Origin: Symbiodinium natans | Lineage: Eukaryota; Sar; Dinophyceae; Suessiales; Symbiodiniaceae | Direction of reading: 5' to 3' | DNA: 64,000 bases | NCBI GenBank assembly: GCA_905221605.1 | Contig: CAJNDS010002605.1 | Coordinates: 197,501-261,500, forward strand | Shown here: positions 25,132-36,763 of the stretch, in pieces | Numbering within the stretch: position 1 is the stretch's first letter | How the letters are laid out: each line of letters opens with the position of its first letter | Program-made: the position numbers and the translations under genes | The notes under the pieces: generated by a model | Told to the model about the DNA's origin: nothing | The model's input: the letters and a program-made list of their open reading frames with translations, nothing else | Database searches by the model: none

Positions 25132-26185
25132 CCCTTTCGCTCTGATCTCCACTCGAGGTCTGAAAGGATTGCGGCGAAGTTGACAAGAGTCTTGAGTTGA
25201 GTTTCTCAAGTGAAGGCAAGGCGAGCTACAATCCTTTCCGTGTGCATGAACGCACAAGAAAGCAACTGGCAGCTAGGGATGTCGAACTGCGCCGGGAACT
25301 CTTAGAGAAACAGTGCACTGACAACAAGTCTTGGAACTGGTGGAGGGGATGGTCGTACACACGGCGCAATACCCTGAACCGACGTCGACAGTTGCCGGAA
25401 ACTGGGAACCTCTCAACGTGCAACGTAAACCCCAAGGCAGTCGCGCTCTCTAGAAAAGAAACATCCTTGAAGGTTTATAGTAGGGACATCCGCCTGCACA
25501 CGCTTCATGGCCTTGATGCCGTTACTAGAGGCTTATAAAGGTTTGGGGATTGAACCCGAGGGCTGCCTCGAGGATGGAAAGACGCCACGCGACGTCAAGG
25601 ATCCTATACTGTCCAAAAGCAGGTGCAAAGAATGATTTTGATAAAAACCGCTCCGATGTCTGTCAGGACCCGTGTTTCAAGCATATCAAGCCCAGACTCG
25701 ACGCTACGCCCTTTCCGAAGCAAACTTGCTTCGCAGAGACCCCGGATTCAACTCTCCTATCAGAGGCCAATTTGGTCGCTGGAAAAAACTTTTACCAAAA
25801 GACGGTTCAAGTATATAGACTCTGACTCGGCATTGTTGGGTGCATGACTTTCGGCGTCCAAGGCGGCTGAGGACTTTCTTCGTGTTGGCCAAGTGTCCAT
25901 GTCTGTGTTGCTCAGCGTTTACCGGCAATGTGGCCAAAGATTCGGATGGCTGAGTGTGATTCCGGCACGAGTTCCCACAATGTCATCAGCGCCGCTGCTA
26001 AGTGCGCACTGTTTCCTCTGCTTCCTTTCTGTTTCTCCGCCATGGCCTTCAGTTTCCATCGCCTTTGAAAGATTGTGTGTGACATCCTGGTTGACTTGGC
26101 GGCGTTGTTACAAGCTCAATTACTTCCAAAGTGGGACCCGTTTCCAAGACGTCTTGTCAGCTGTCAGGAAAGGCAAAAGGTCGAA

Positions 26186-26203
26186 GGTCGAAATATTTCG
26201 ACC
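26186..26203. repeat. Perfect 18-bp palindrome
   Basis: GGTCGAAATATTTCGACC is its own reverse complement. It is directly preceded by another GTCGAAG word. No gene context suggests an operator. Confidence 0.7.
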
Positions 26204-27114
26204 ACTCATCCCCGGTCTGGCGTCCTTTATGCTGCTGTTCGTCGTGCCACATCGGCGCGTCCAGTTTACAGTTTGCGAGTAACCAGCCCAACAGGCATCA
26301 GCACCTGTCCGGCTTCGGCTTCAGGAAATTCATTTGCTCATCGGCCACCTTGGACCTTGCTTCAGCAGTCGCACGTCAGCAAGATCCAACTCTCGACGTT
26401 GTTAAGAATCCAAAGCATGTTGTGCAAAGCCTTATGGAAAGACCTATACCCGTCATTGACGGCACATACCATCTGAGGGTCCTGAATTCATCGGATATGA
26501 GCTCAAGGATGTTGACCTTGTCTCAAAACGGCGTAACAACACAAAGTCTGGCGAAGCCCAACAGCGCTTTGGCTGACTTTAGCGTGGCAAACCGGCACGC
26601 CCATCCCTCGAGGCACTGGGCTCGAGGGACGCTGGGGTGCTCGCGGCCCTTCTGGGCCAAGGTTGGCTGAAAGGTGGGACTTCGTAGCCATCATGAAGCC
26701 GCTTGGCGCCTGGAACATCTCTTGATTACTGCCAACATTGTCAGCAGCTGCTCGAATGCAGCCAGTGAAGACGAACAAGGACTTGTGAACTTGTCGATGA
26801 GCTACCACTGTCATCAAGATGTTCCTTCGTCTTCATAAAAACCTGCCGGACACAACGGAGTCTGCAACTCTCAGTTCTGGAGCCTTCTGGAGCCGAAAGG
26901 GGTTCTAAAGAGTTCCTTTGAAGACATCACGCGATGACTCGGATACTATGAACGTGCTCTCCCTCCTCATTGCCTTTCTAACGGCTTGTCCCCGTACTGC
27001 TGCTGACTGCAGCGACGCTAGAGAAAGTCCACGCCAAAAATTCTCAGAACGTCCCTTTAATTGTGAAGTTGCAGGCCCAAATCCTTCGCAACTGTCTCGT
27101 GGCATGACTGCTGG

Positions 27115-27180
27115 CAGAGAGAGAGAGAGAGAGAGAAAGAGAAAGAGAAAGAGAAAGAGAAAGAGAGAGAGAGAGGGAGA
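27115..27180 (+). repeat. (GA)n/(GAAA)n microsatellite
   Basis: Purine-only tract of GAGA units with an internal series of GAAAGA hexamers. The plus and minus frames across it are low-complexity artefacts. Confidence 0.95.
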
Positions 27181-29386
27181 TGCAGACTACGGAGCACCTA
27201 CAGGCGACACAGCAGTGGGGGGGCGCGGCACTTCCCCCTACCATTGGCGCATCACCGCTGCAGCTCTTGGCAGCGGCACGCACGAATTTGAGCAAGAACT
27301 CTGCCGGTACAACGCAGGCCCCTTATGATAGTGCCCCCTGGAGACGACGGTCAAGTCAAGGATGTTTAAGGCATGGGCTGAGCTTAGCGGCTAAGTGAAG
27401 ATAACACTTTCAAGCAACAGCCGAAAGGCGTCGCGCGGGTTCTTCATGACTTAGATTGAGATCGTTTATGCACCATCGAGGCCGCTTGAACCAGGAGAGC
27501 CAGGCAAGCTCTGTAAACCCAGCAGCGGCCCATCCTCCCGAGGCACCCTGTCAAGGTTTGGGGAGAGGCAGGGCAGATGCCGAATGAACTTCGCTTCCTG
27601 AGTGGGGCAGCGGAGCACTCTACATCAGCTCTACATCTAGCCCGCCCCGGAAGTATTTCAATTCTCAACTCCTTAACCCTTGGCAATTTGATATAGCTTG
27701 ATGCTATTGGCCCCATGATCCGGGCGCTATGAGTATCCCGATTTTTTGCTTGCTGCTGCCACACCTGCTGAATCTTGGGTGTACTGGTGACTTGGCAGAC
27801 CTGAACGAAAGGTGTCAGATCACCATCACGCCCTGTTCCCTTTGACGTTTGCCGGCAAGGCCCAACGATCCCAAAGCGACTGACACCGTGTTTTTCAACA
27901 AGGCTATGTACACCTCCCGCAAATGCTCTTGGGCCACACGGTCTTTGCAAGGTTGCGATGCCAAATAGGTGGGCCTGGCTTTTTTAATACTCGTGCGACC
28001 ATAACCTATGAATGCTTGTTGCTTCAAAGTTAGAAGTCGAAATCTAGGCTTTCGCGTAAAATAAACCCTATCCTTCCTAGTATTTCTGGTGCGATGCGGG
28101 CTACTCCATGTACCTATGAGCTTCTGCAGGCTTTGTTTCGGATGCAAAACACTTCGCTGCTGATTAGGAAGCGCCCGTGGCCCCCTAATTATGGCGAAAA
28201 TTCTGTCTGATTGTGTAACTCGATAGTTGTTTAGCCGGTCGTGACCAGGTTTGGGATTGGCCCTGCTCGGATCAAACATCAGCACAGAACAAATAAGACG
28301 CTACCACCGTCTGGAGGCGTCCGATGAAAATCCGTGTTTGTCCAAGCGATAAGCCGTCGCCACATATCCTTGATGAACAGCTTGCGAGAGGGCAACATTA
28401 ATGGATGCGACATCGTTTGCTGCACGACGGCGCGATTGCTTGTCCAACACACACCACTAGTTACAGGAGGAACTGTTATCCAGGAACTGGAAAGTCCGGC
28501 ATCTGTGGTCACTGCATCTTGTGATTCCCCTCACGGATTTGATACCCTTGGTCTCAATCAAGTTGACTGAGTTGCTCACTCTTGATCCGTGGGATGGCAT
28601 GAATCTCCGACCGCGACCATATTCAAAGCTCGCAAAGAGCCGACAAAAGGGCTCCGACTAGCCACTCGTTTTCACTGCCGCATATATAGCAAAGCAGCCA
28701 TCAATGGATCCATCCTGCTGGATTATAGGGCTGCAGGACGCGTGACACTGTCACAGTTTCGTGAGCTTCAAAGAACTCTTGCTGCACCTCGTCTTCACGG
28801 GGTGCTGTTTCCTTTTCTTTTCTGCCACAAGCTGGATTGCTGCAGTGATAGCGATGCAGACGATGCCCCAGGGCTTCGGACGCACCCGATGATGGGTCCA
28901 GGAGACGATCCGCCCACCTGTGGCTACGCATGTGATGGTTGCGGTCTTTGGCTGCGTCCTACTAAAGGATGCCGTCCCTGAAAATGCTTCATCTGTGAGC
29001 ATTCACGGCGGGCCTTCCGAGCATTGCTCGAACCATCTTCCTGACGTTGGTCCTGGTGCCCAAGAGTGTTTCTAGGTTGGGCACAAACCGGCATCGGGAG
29101 CACCCCACAGTTGCAGCAACCACGCCATCTCGACAGGACCAACTCAGACAGACCATTGCAAAATCAGAGCACCTGTTGTACAAGAACTTTGCGAAAAATC
29201 TCCATCCTAAGATCCCAATCCAAGCTGCAGGGGCGAAATCGAATACGACGGAACGTCGAGGCCCATCGCTGCCTTGTCTGGGGTTCGTGCTGTGAAAGTA
29301 CGTTTCGGGCCCACCGTTTCGGTCCCGGGGGTGGGTGGGTTTCAGTTCGCTGTTCGGAGCCGTGCGGGGTGCGTTTCGGCATATGA

Positions 29387-29400
29387 GGGGGGGGGGGGGG
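29387..29400 (+). repeat. Poly(G) run of 14
   Basis: G homopolymer in a locally G-rich stretch. No gene assigned. Confidence 0.9.
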
Positions 29401-29493
29401 TTCGGAACAGCCTCTGTGCATCTCAGCTCCGCCACCCGACGAGGTCTGTACTTTAAGGTGCCGGCAAGGGAACACATGAGCTTGTTGCAAAAA

Positions 29494-29532
29494 AGAACCC
29501 TAAACCCTGTAAACCTCAAACCCTAAACCCGA
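29494..29532. repeat. Telomere-like tract
   Basis: Imperfect CCCTAAA heptamers (GAACCCTAAACCCTGTAAAC and following). This is the first of a cluster of such tracts that continues to 30.3 kb. Confidence 0.65.
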
Positions 29533-29719
29533 AAGAATCAGTCACATGTGCACCATCTTTTGGTGCTCCTCTAGCTCCTTCAGCCTTCTTAGCAGTTCTC
29601 AGTCCTTCTTCGGGTTCGAAAGGGACGAAAGGTAGCTGTTGAACTTAAGGGTTGTCTTGACTGCAAGAAGACTACTTAAGCTCAGCACACAGCTTGAATG
29701 CTGGGGGTTTCGCCCTAAG

Positions 29720-30000
29720 TTCGCGAATGCCTAAAAGCCCCAATCCAAAAGCCTGAATCCCCAAAAGGCCAAATTGTTGGACATCAGCCTGAATCCCTAA
29801 AAGCCGTAATCCCTAAAAGATCAATCCCTTAATCCCGAAAAGTCCTAACCCCGAAAAACCCCAAAGCCTAAAAGCCCTAAGGCCACAAACAGAAGTTAAG
29901 CCCAAATCTCCAAAAGCCTGAATCCCTGAAAGCCTGATTCGCTAAGAGAAATAAACCCCGAAGAAACCCCTAAAAGCCCTAATCCCTAAGATCGCTAATG
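29720..30000. repeat. Degenerate telomere-derived array
   Basis: About 280 bp consist of loosely periodic words such as CCTAAAAGCC, CCCTAATCC and CCTGAATCC, spaced 7-9 bases apart. The tract looks like CCCTAAA repeats that have decayed or been copied from mutated templates. It is AC-rich on this strand and has no coding signal. Confidence 0.6.
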
Positions 30001-30050
30001 TCCTGTTTCTTCATCTGAGCACGAAGGGGATTCCAGAAAAAGCAGCATGT

Positions 30051-30112
30051 CCCTCTTTCTCTCCCTCTCCCTCTCTCTCCCTCTCTCCCTCTCTCCCTCT
30101 CTCCCTCTCTCC

Positions 30113-30173
<61 letters not shown>
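30051..30173 (+). repeat. (CCCTCT)n and (CT)n microsatellite
   Basis: CCCTCT hexamers pass into a pure CT run, ending TCTCAG followed by GTACT. The block sits between two degenerate telomere-like arrays. The CT run with a terminal CAG looks like a splice acceptor, but no exon follows. Confidence 0.95.
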
Positions 30174-30175
<2 letters not shown>

Positions 30176-30184
30176 GTACTCAAG

Positions 30185-30320
30185 CATGTCCCTAAACGCG
30201 CAAACCCTAAAAGCCCACATGCCCCAAACCCTAAAACCCCCCCGAAACCGTAAAAGCCCTCAGCCCCAATCCCTGAAAGCCATAATCTCTCAAAGCTTAA
30301 TCAATCCCCAAAAGGCCTCC
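30185..30320. repeat. Degenerate telomere-derived array, continuation
   Basis: This has the same kind of words as 29720-30000 (CCCTAAAAGCC, CCCCGAAACCGTAAAAGCC), resuming directly after the CT microsatellite. The microsatellite may therefore have expanded inside one array. Confidence 0.55.
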
Positions 30321-30422
30321 TTGTGGACATTTGAAATGCAGAAGGACTGCGTCAGAAATTAAGCCGGCATGTATCTAACTCCACGGGGCCCCGAAATTGT
30401 CCCCCAACAATTTCTTCCTGAA

Positions 30423-30438
30423 CCCCCCCCCCCCCCCC
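30423..30438 (+). repeat. Poly(C) run of 16
   Basis: C homopolymer with no gene context. Confidence 0.9.
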
Positions 30439-33400
30439 GTGTCAGAAACGAACAACGTTACCAAAAACAAATGCCTATATCAGACTATATACTTTCTTCC
30501 TGAGGTTGTGTTGGACTTGGTATGTTCATTGTAGCTTGCTTGCACGAAAGCAGGTTGCGCCAATCATGGCCTGGTGCCACATGTACAAACCCAAACCTCC
30601 CCATTGAACAGGGACAAGTTTACTAGGTTGGCCCTTGCAGCCCTCACAAAGATATTCCTAGATATGATCTTCTACTGATCTTCTTAAACCCAATGAGGAC
30701 CTACCCGGTCTAGCACTGAGGCGGCGGGCGTGTGTGGCCCATGATGGGCCTGCGGCCAAACTGGCTGCATGGAACAAAGGCAGCGGGCTTTGAGTATGAC
30801 TCGTATGACTGTTCCGTAGCCCGTGGCCTGTCATCTGTGTCCGACGCATCTGTGCAGACCTCATGCTGACAAGCCTTTCTGCAGAGCCACGCCACATGCA
30901 GATATGGTTCTGACCGCCTGCCACCCCATATTTGCGACCAAAGCCGCAGAGGCCGAACGAAGAATGGAACGAAGCGGCATGTTGTGCCTGAAGGAGCAAG
31001 TCTAGCAAGACCACGTCTTCAAAGCCCGGCCATGTAGCTGTGAATCCCGCGCCAATTTGTCATCCCAATTCCCAAGTCCAAACACGTCAACATACGTCAA
31101 CCGCTTTGAGCCACGTGAAGCGGCGAGCCTTGTAGCTGCCGGAGCCCATGCGACAGGTTTGGAAGTTTTTTGTTTTTGGCCCGTTGGGGCGGGCTCACGA
31201 GCCAACGATGCATCAAGCAATCAGGCACAGCTAGGCATGGAAGACATAACTGTTCCCTGTGGACAAAATAAATGGTGGTGAATGAATCGGCTTACATATG
31301 CCAATGCGACCCCTGTTGTTGCATGTCGTTCGCATGGCATAACCCGCATGCTACAGAACTCTTTGGGGCCATGGGGGTACACCCTCTATACGTCAAGGAA
31401 GGCTTGGGGCGTGTTGTTTTGGTTTCAGAAGAGCAGGGGTTCCCTTCTGCCCAAGTTGTTCCCTTGAACAAATCCCATCAGCACAACGACACAGTGCCAA
31501 AGCAGTTGCGGACAGGAGCCTGGGATTAGCGACCTTCTGAGAACTTGAAAAGACATGCAACTTGCGGTTTCTAGGGCCTACGGTTACCTAAATTCCGTGT
31601 CAGCCCAACTTTCTGCAACAGATCATGGCCTCGGCCTCCTCGTTGCACTGGGTGCTGTCCTGCCCTGGAGTTCCTCTGGCAACCTCTGGCAACTTTGAAC
31701 TCTGCGCCCTTGAGGCCTGGTACGACATGTTACGACCCATCCCGGTCTGCCGAAGCCAGCAGTGCTGAACCGCCAACGTTGTCTAACGGACGAACACAAT
31801 TTGTAGTTTTTATTCTTCCAGACTTCTGAACAATCCCTTGGCGCCACTTGTTTCACGTAGCGATCCGGGTTGACTCGGGCGTGGCTTGTCCTGAGGTTAC
31901 TGCCGGCTCGTCCCAATTCTCCAAGCTTGCGGAAACGAGAGTCAAGCACCTTCCCGCCCTGTCATGCCAAGCTATCGCCTTGCAAATGCTTTACAGCTAT
32001 GAAAGCTATCGAAGCCACTGCCATGCATCGTGGCGTTCTTGTACTCCTTGATTTAAGCATAAAAAACAGCATCCCAAGATTAGGACTCGCTGGTCGAGTG
32101 ATCAACCGTGCTGTGGAGCCTACATGTGCTACAATAGCTGGCTTTCTTTGGCCATTCCGAGGGCTTCACGAAGCGTGGGCCTTTTATGGTATGACGATTG
32201 CTTTTCTAGCCTGGACTGTAGGCGCCATAGAACTCAACAGGACGCTCCAAAACAACTGGAACCCCTGCAGTCCATCCAAAGATACAGAGAGGGAAGGAAT
32301 ACAGAAATGCATCTGATATCATGCCTCTGGCAGAGCTGAGCAACACTTACCGAAGCAACCTGATGGTATACTGCGTCTCCTTCGTGCCCGTGCCCAATCC
32401 AACCCATCAATTTTCCGCTAGAGCAGGCCAGAGGATTCGAGAAGCCCCAATTTCAAGCGATCCCAGGCATAGAATGGAATCGCCACAAGAAGTCTACGGA
32501 AAGAGGCACAACAACATGGGAAGCGATGTGCCTACCTGACCACATGGCTCGCAATTGCACAACATGGCTACCTAAAAGGAAGGACTCAACTTCCCGACCA
32601 CTCGCATCTGGTAGTCAACACCTCGCGCTTCACATGAAGCGAACGCCATTTTGAAGCCATTGTTTCCCGCCCAGCTAACTGAAGTTCACCTTGCAGGCAA
32701 CAAGGCCTATTCCTTCGGTCCTTGGTGTTCCACCTGACAGCCCTCCTCATGCCCTACAATGCCCTAAAAACCTACTGGGTGAGTTGAAAGTTGCTCAGGC
32801 TAGTTCAGGGGCTGCCAGCGAAAGAGCCCAGCAATAGTCGGCTCCAGCGATAGCCTACTTCTCTTGCAGTCACTCCAACAGACAAGCATCTAAGCAGCTA
32901 AGCGGCTAAGCACCTATCAAAATTCGAACTACACCCTGTGACAAAGAATCCTGAATCATCCTGAGCCCGATGACGCTGAGTGAAGGATTCGTGAGGGGCC
33001 AACGATCTGAAACTTCATCTTCTTCGAGCTCTGCAAGACACCCGATGCCATGAGCTGGTGGGAACCCCCTAGATCTTGCGGGCGTGCTTTCAGGGCTGTA
33101 GTTGTTGGATGATAGCCAAGGCAGGTAGAGGTGGCCAGCTTTTCATTCAAGCCTCGCGAACTCCTGCGACGTTTCTGCAGCCCGCTGAGGCACCAAGTGC
33201 CTGGTCGAGATCCCGACGGCTTTGCGTTCAGGGCATGGACCAGTAAGGCTCCGCCGCTGCGTCCAGTGGAAAGATGGAGGGGAGGACGGCACTCGCCTCA
33301 AGACGCTTGAGGTTTTGGCCTTTCCCACTTCGCGCAAGGCCACGCTGGCTAACGTGCTTGGTTCCTAAAATTGAGTACTTCAGGACCTTTACCGCCTTTA

Positions 33401-34890
33401 CCCCTCCCACAGCCTTGACATGTAACTGTGGGCGCGAAGGCAACAGAGTTGTCATGGTTTGACATGGAGGCCGCTGTTCGGACATGTCGGGCTATTCGCA
33501 TCCTATGTCTCATGTTTCACAGATGTCATGAGAGGTTTGGTCGTCTGGTGCGGCTTTGGCGAAGATCTGTCAGCCTCGTGAACTCAACCGCTGTATGGCC
33601 CCCACCTCCCAGAATATGCAGACCAAGAGATCAACACCGAAACAAGCGCTCGAGCTCCAGTCCAACATGCAGAGTTTGGGACCAAGCTTTGCAAGATGCA
33701 ACCTCAACTGACATCAGGGCCCGTGCTACGGACATGGTCAAGGTCTTCGGCAGGTACATGTCCTGCATGCTGAGCTCAGGAAATCTGAGGGTCAGGCTCT
33801 ATAAGATAGGTGGAGAAGACACGCAGATGTGCATCTAGCAATATAGGCTAGATTAGTCACGGCCGTTTGCTTGAAAGCGTGATCATTCTAAGAGTCAGCC
33901 CGAAACTTCAGGCTCACTGCAAGCACACGCACAAAGGCCTTCGACACCCAACGTCCATCGACAAACTGGCAGTGAAGCAGATAGTAGCCTGAAGGAGGTT
34001 CGAAACTGCTTCTGGGCATTTCCTGTGACATGCCAATCGCGCAACAGGTTCCCTCTTAAAATAGGGCAGGCAGCAGGTCAGCAGGTCTATGCAATATCGG
34101 ACAGAGCCACGGCCCTGAAGATGAGAAGCGGCTCTGCTACCATGTCTATTGTCATGCAGCTGGCAGGAATGGTATAGAAGCAAGACTGTCTTTGTTGAGG
34201 TCTGAAGAACACTGTCGAGCAGGCAGTAATCCGAACGTCTGAACGTCAGCCATGCTCCGAACGACTAAAACGACCATGTCTACATCTAGCAGAAAACAGG
34301 CTCTCATTGCCCACTCTCGGGCAGCTTGACTACCGAGATCCCAAATGCCCTGAACTGCGCAGGCGCATGCTGGGCTGAATTAAATGATACCTGGAAATGA
34401 GTTGAGTTTGCCTCGCTGCTTTGCTTTGCTGCGTTGTTTCGCTCATGAGTCCACAGCGGCTCCATCACAAACCGCTGCATGTTGTACATGCTAGCCGGCT
34501 GCTTCAGCACAACCATGCGCTATAACTCTTTGTCAGAAACACGTGGGCGAAATGAAATGCAGTCTCGGGATCAAAGTGCAAACGAAGGATGCAACCTTCA
34601 CGTCGCTAGAGCGTGAAGGAATGGACCCCAAACCCGACCCTGGAAACTGACCGCATCAGAGGGGCGCATGACGCAAAACGCCGTCAACGCGATGGCGAAA
34701 ATCTCAGCGGGGAGTGTCTGGAAAGAGGGCCGAAAGGGGCTTGCAAGCTGTTTCCACGTACCGAAGCACCGAGCTTTTTTGTCGGGAATTCGGGTGCCGG
34801 AGACTGCCGGCCCTAAGAATTGCAAGACAACTTTAATGTATCTGCAGTCTAGAAGTCGTAGGAAGCGACCGAAGTGTCGGTTTGAGACCA
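30439..34890. other. No recognisable gene; unassigned sequence
   Basis: Short open frames only. A plus-strand frame at 31870-32316 contains a hydrophobic stretch (AFYGMTIAFLAWTVGAIEL) that could be a membrane segment, but I recognise no family. No repeats of note. Confidence 0.45.
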
Positions 34891-35070
34891 TCCCTAATCC
34901 CTAAAGCCTAAACACATTGTTGAGTCCGGGCTCGCTCGGGTGCCCACTTTTGCACTGGGCTTAGGGCGAGCACCCTTTTTGAACCCGAAAGCGAGGGCCA
35001 TGATGCACGATCCACAATCTCACACAACAGAAGCAAGCACCCTAAACCCTAAACCCTCAACCCTAAACCC
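34891..35070. repeat. Two short telomere-like tracts
   Basis: CCCTAATCCCTAAAGCCTAAAC lies at 34891-34912. A cleaner run of four to five CCCTAAA/CCCTCAA heptamers lies at 35039-35070. They precede the main heptamer array at 35951 by about 0.9 kb. Confidence 0.65.
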
Positions 35071-35245
35071 ATGTAACATCTCTCACAGATCCGAAGATGC
35101 TACAGATCCGCTTGGTCCTGCATCTTACCCGCAAGTCTGGCCGCCATCAAAAAGGGCGGCCGACCATCAAGATAGAAATATACACCTGTATGGCTTAGCC
35201 CCTCACCCAAAGACCAACCTCCCATAAAACCACAATATTACAATA

Positions 35246-35335
35246 TTGGGATGTTCCCCCCTATACTAACAATTATATTACCGCTATATTGCAATCCCTA
35301 GTAAGGACTGTTAGTATTCAGGGGGAACATCCCAA
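35246..35335. mobile_element. 90-nt inverted-repeat element (MITE- or hairpin-like)
   Basis: TTGGGATGTTCCCCCCTATACTAAC (35246-35270) pairs with the complement of 35309-35335 over about 26 bp with two or three differences. The loop of about 37 nt is AT-rich. The ends are sharp, and the flanks resume unrelated sequence. This fits a very small non-autonomous element or a structured RNA locus. A target duplication is not evident. Confidence 0.5.
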
Positions 35336-35410
35336 CCATAACACATCTTTAAGTACTTATGCGGACCTGCCAGAGACCCTGGTGGCCTTTCATTCTCGAA
35401 GCCAAAAAAA

Positions 35411-35801
35411 ACTAGTCCTCCAGGTCCCCGGACACTAGTTCTGCCAGAGTTAAAGCCAAAACTCAAAAACAACAAAAAGCAAAAGCAACCCCAAAAAATG
35501 GGCACTACTAAGACTAGTGTCCGGAGTTTTGGGTTGTTTGGGGTTCGTACGCAACCCCCCGCCCCACCCCCCCCCCCCGCCCTCCCCCTGCCTCAAAAAA
35601 CAATGGGAACTACTGTCCGGGACCCGGAGGATTAGTGATGTTTGGTTTTCCTTGGTTTCTTTGGCTTTTGCTGGGCTCGTTGGTTCTTTTTGGGTTGCTT
35701 TTTCGGTTTGTTTCTTGACTTTCTGGTTTCGGGACCCAAAAAACCTAGAAACAACAAAAGAATTCGGGCACTACCAGTGTCCGGGACCCCGGAGGACTGG
35801 T
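35411..35801. repeat. Motif ACTAGTGTCCGGG(ACCCCGGAGGACTAGT) in four copies, both orientations
   Basis: Copies lie at 35411-35439 (minus), 35500-35526 (plus, partial), 35604-35636 (plus) and 35766-35801 (plus). The full form is about 30 bp with partly self-complementary ends. Between copies the DNA is AC-rich on the left and strongly TG-rich on the right (TTGGTTTCTTTGGCTTTTGC and similar), so the cluster reads as an inverted arrangement. The open frames here are low-complexity. Confidence 0.6.
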
Positions 35802-35929
35802 TCCCAGATTTTGTTTTGATTTTGTTGGCTCTTCGGTTTCGGTACTAGAGTGCTCAGAACTTTTGTTTTGGTTTCGGGCCGGATGAGTCCACAGCCCCTG
35901 AGATTTTGGACACAAGCGTAGTACCCTGA

Positions 35930-36014
35930 ACCCTAAACCCTAAACCCATCTAAACCCTAAACCCTAAACCCTAAACCCTAAACCCTAAACCCTAAACCCT
36001 AAACCCTAAACCCT
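35930..36014. repeat. Interstitial telomere array (TAAACCC)9
   Basis: Nine perfect TAAACCC heptamers run without error from 35951 to 36013. They are preceded by three slightly broken units at 35930-35948. The unit is the TTTAGGG telomere repeat of plants and many alveolates. Unrelated sequence lies on both sides, so the array is internal in this window, either an interstitial telomere sequence or a healed or fused end. Confidence 0.9.
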
Positions 36015-36192
36015 GATCGTTCTTACATGGAGCTGGCGGAGACTTTGGCGGCCCGGAGGCGTTCGTCGCAGATTTGTTTCCACTTCTTCTGCTTGAACAA
36101 ATTCGGCCCTAGCCATGAGGAGGCTGAGTGATCTATGAAGACGCTGCTCGCACTTCAGTAAACTACCTAGACTATGAACACGCGACAGAAAA

Positions 36193-36389
36193 GTAGTGGT
36201 TTTTATTTATGCAAGTCTGCCCTGTAGAGTAGAAGTGTAGTGAGGATAAAGGTAAATCTATGTAAGAGCTAATTGACGAAACAAACTACTTATACAGTTA
36301 ATAAGCAACAAAATGTAGTGACTAACATTTATACAAGTCTGCCTAGACGTGTAGGGAGGAAGAATACCAATCTATCTAAGAGCTGATTG
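36193..36389. repeat. Tandem duplication, about 120-bp period, AT-rich
   Basis: GTAGTG, TTTAT.CAAGTCTGCC and TCTAT.TAAGAGCT.ATTG occur in the same order at 36193-36275 and 36315-36389. The copies are diverged and separated by about 40 bp. No coding signal. Confidence 0.65.
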
Positions 36390-36431
36390 CTAACTACAAT
36401 GGGTTTGCACAAATCGGCCCCTCGGATTTGA

Positions 36432-36451
36432 GGGGGGGGGGGGGGGGGGGG
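36432..36451 (+). repeat. Poly(G) run of 20
   Basis: G homopolymer with no gene context. Confidence 0.9.
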
Positions 36452-36685
36452 CGCTTGTATGCGGAGAAACCCCCCTTCTCCCGCTTCATTGAAAACGTGT
36501 CAAACCTCATGTACTGGGTACAAGATGTACTATGTTTTTTTTGGGGAGGTTGGTCTTTGGGGGGCGGGGGGGTTACCACATTTAACAATCAGCAAAATTG
36601 AGCGATTCTTACACAATGATGCGTATGTATATAGGTATGTATATGTGTGGAAAGAAAACTCTCTCCATCTCACCATAAGACACAA

Positions 36686-36763
36686 ATATATATATATATA
36701 TAGATAGATATATACATATAGTATTATTTGTGTATGTATATATATATATATACATATATTTGT
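36686..36763. repeat. (TA)n/(TATG)n microsatellite
   Basis: TATATA tracts are interrupted by TAGATAGA and TGTATG. The Tyr/Ile-rich frames here are artefacts. Confidence 0.9.

Larger units (their letters stand above)
23885..29386. other. No recognisable gene; unassigned sequence with simple repeats
   Basis: This holds the second copy of the small MITE-like repeat (24251-24344), a telomere-like tract (25100-25131), an 18-bp palindrome (26186-26203) and a GA tract (27115-27180). The longer frames (26131-26670 plus, 27444-27950 minus, 27815-28285 minus) show no domain I recognise. Confidence 0.5.

Noticed and set aside
26683-26703. TTCGTAGCCATCATGAAGCCG as a possible dinoflagellate spliced-leader relic
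   Set aside because: Only the GTAGCCAT core fits the known leader; the TTTTGGCTCAAG half is missing.
30158-30180. CT run ending CAG/GTACT as a splice acceptor
   Set aside because: It is the end of a long microsatellite and is not followed by a recognisable exon.
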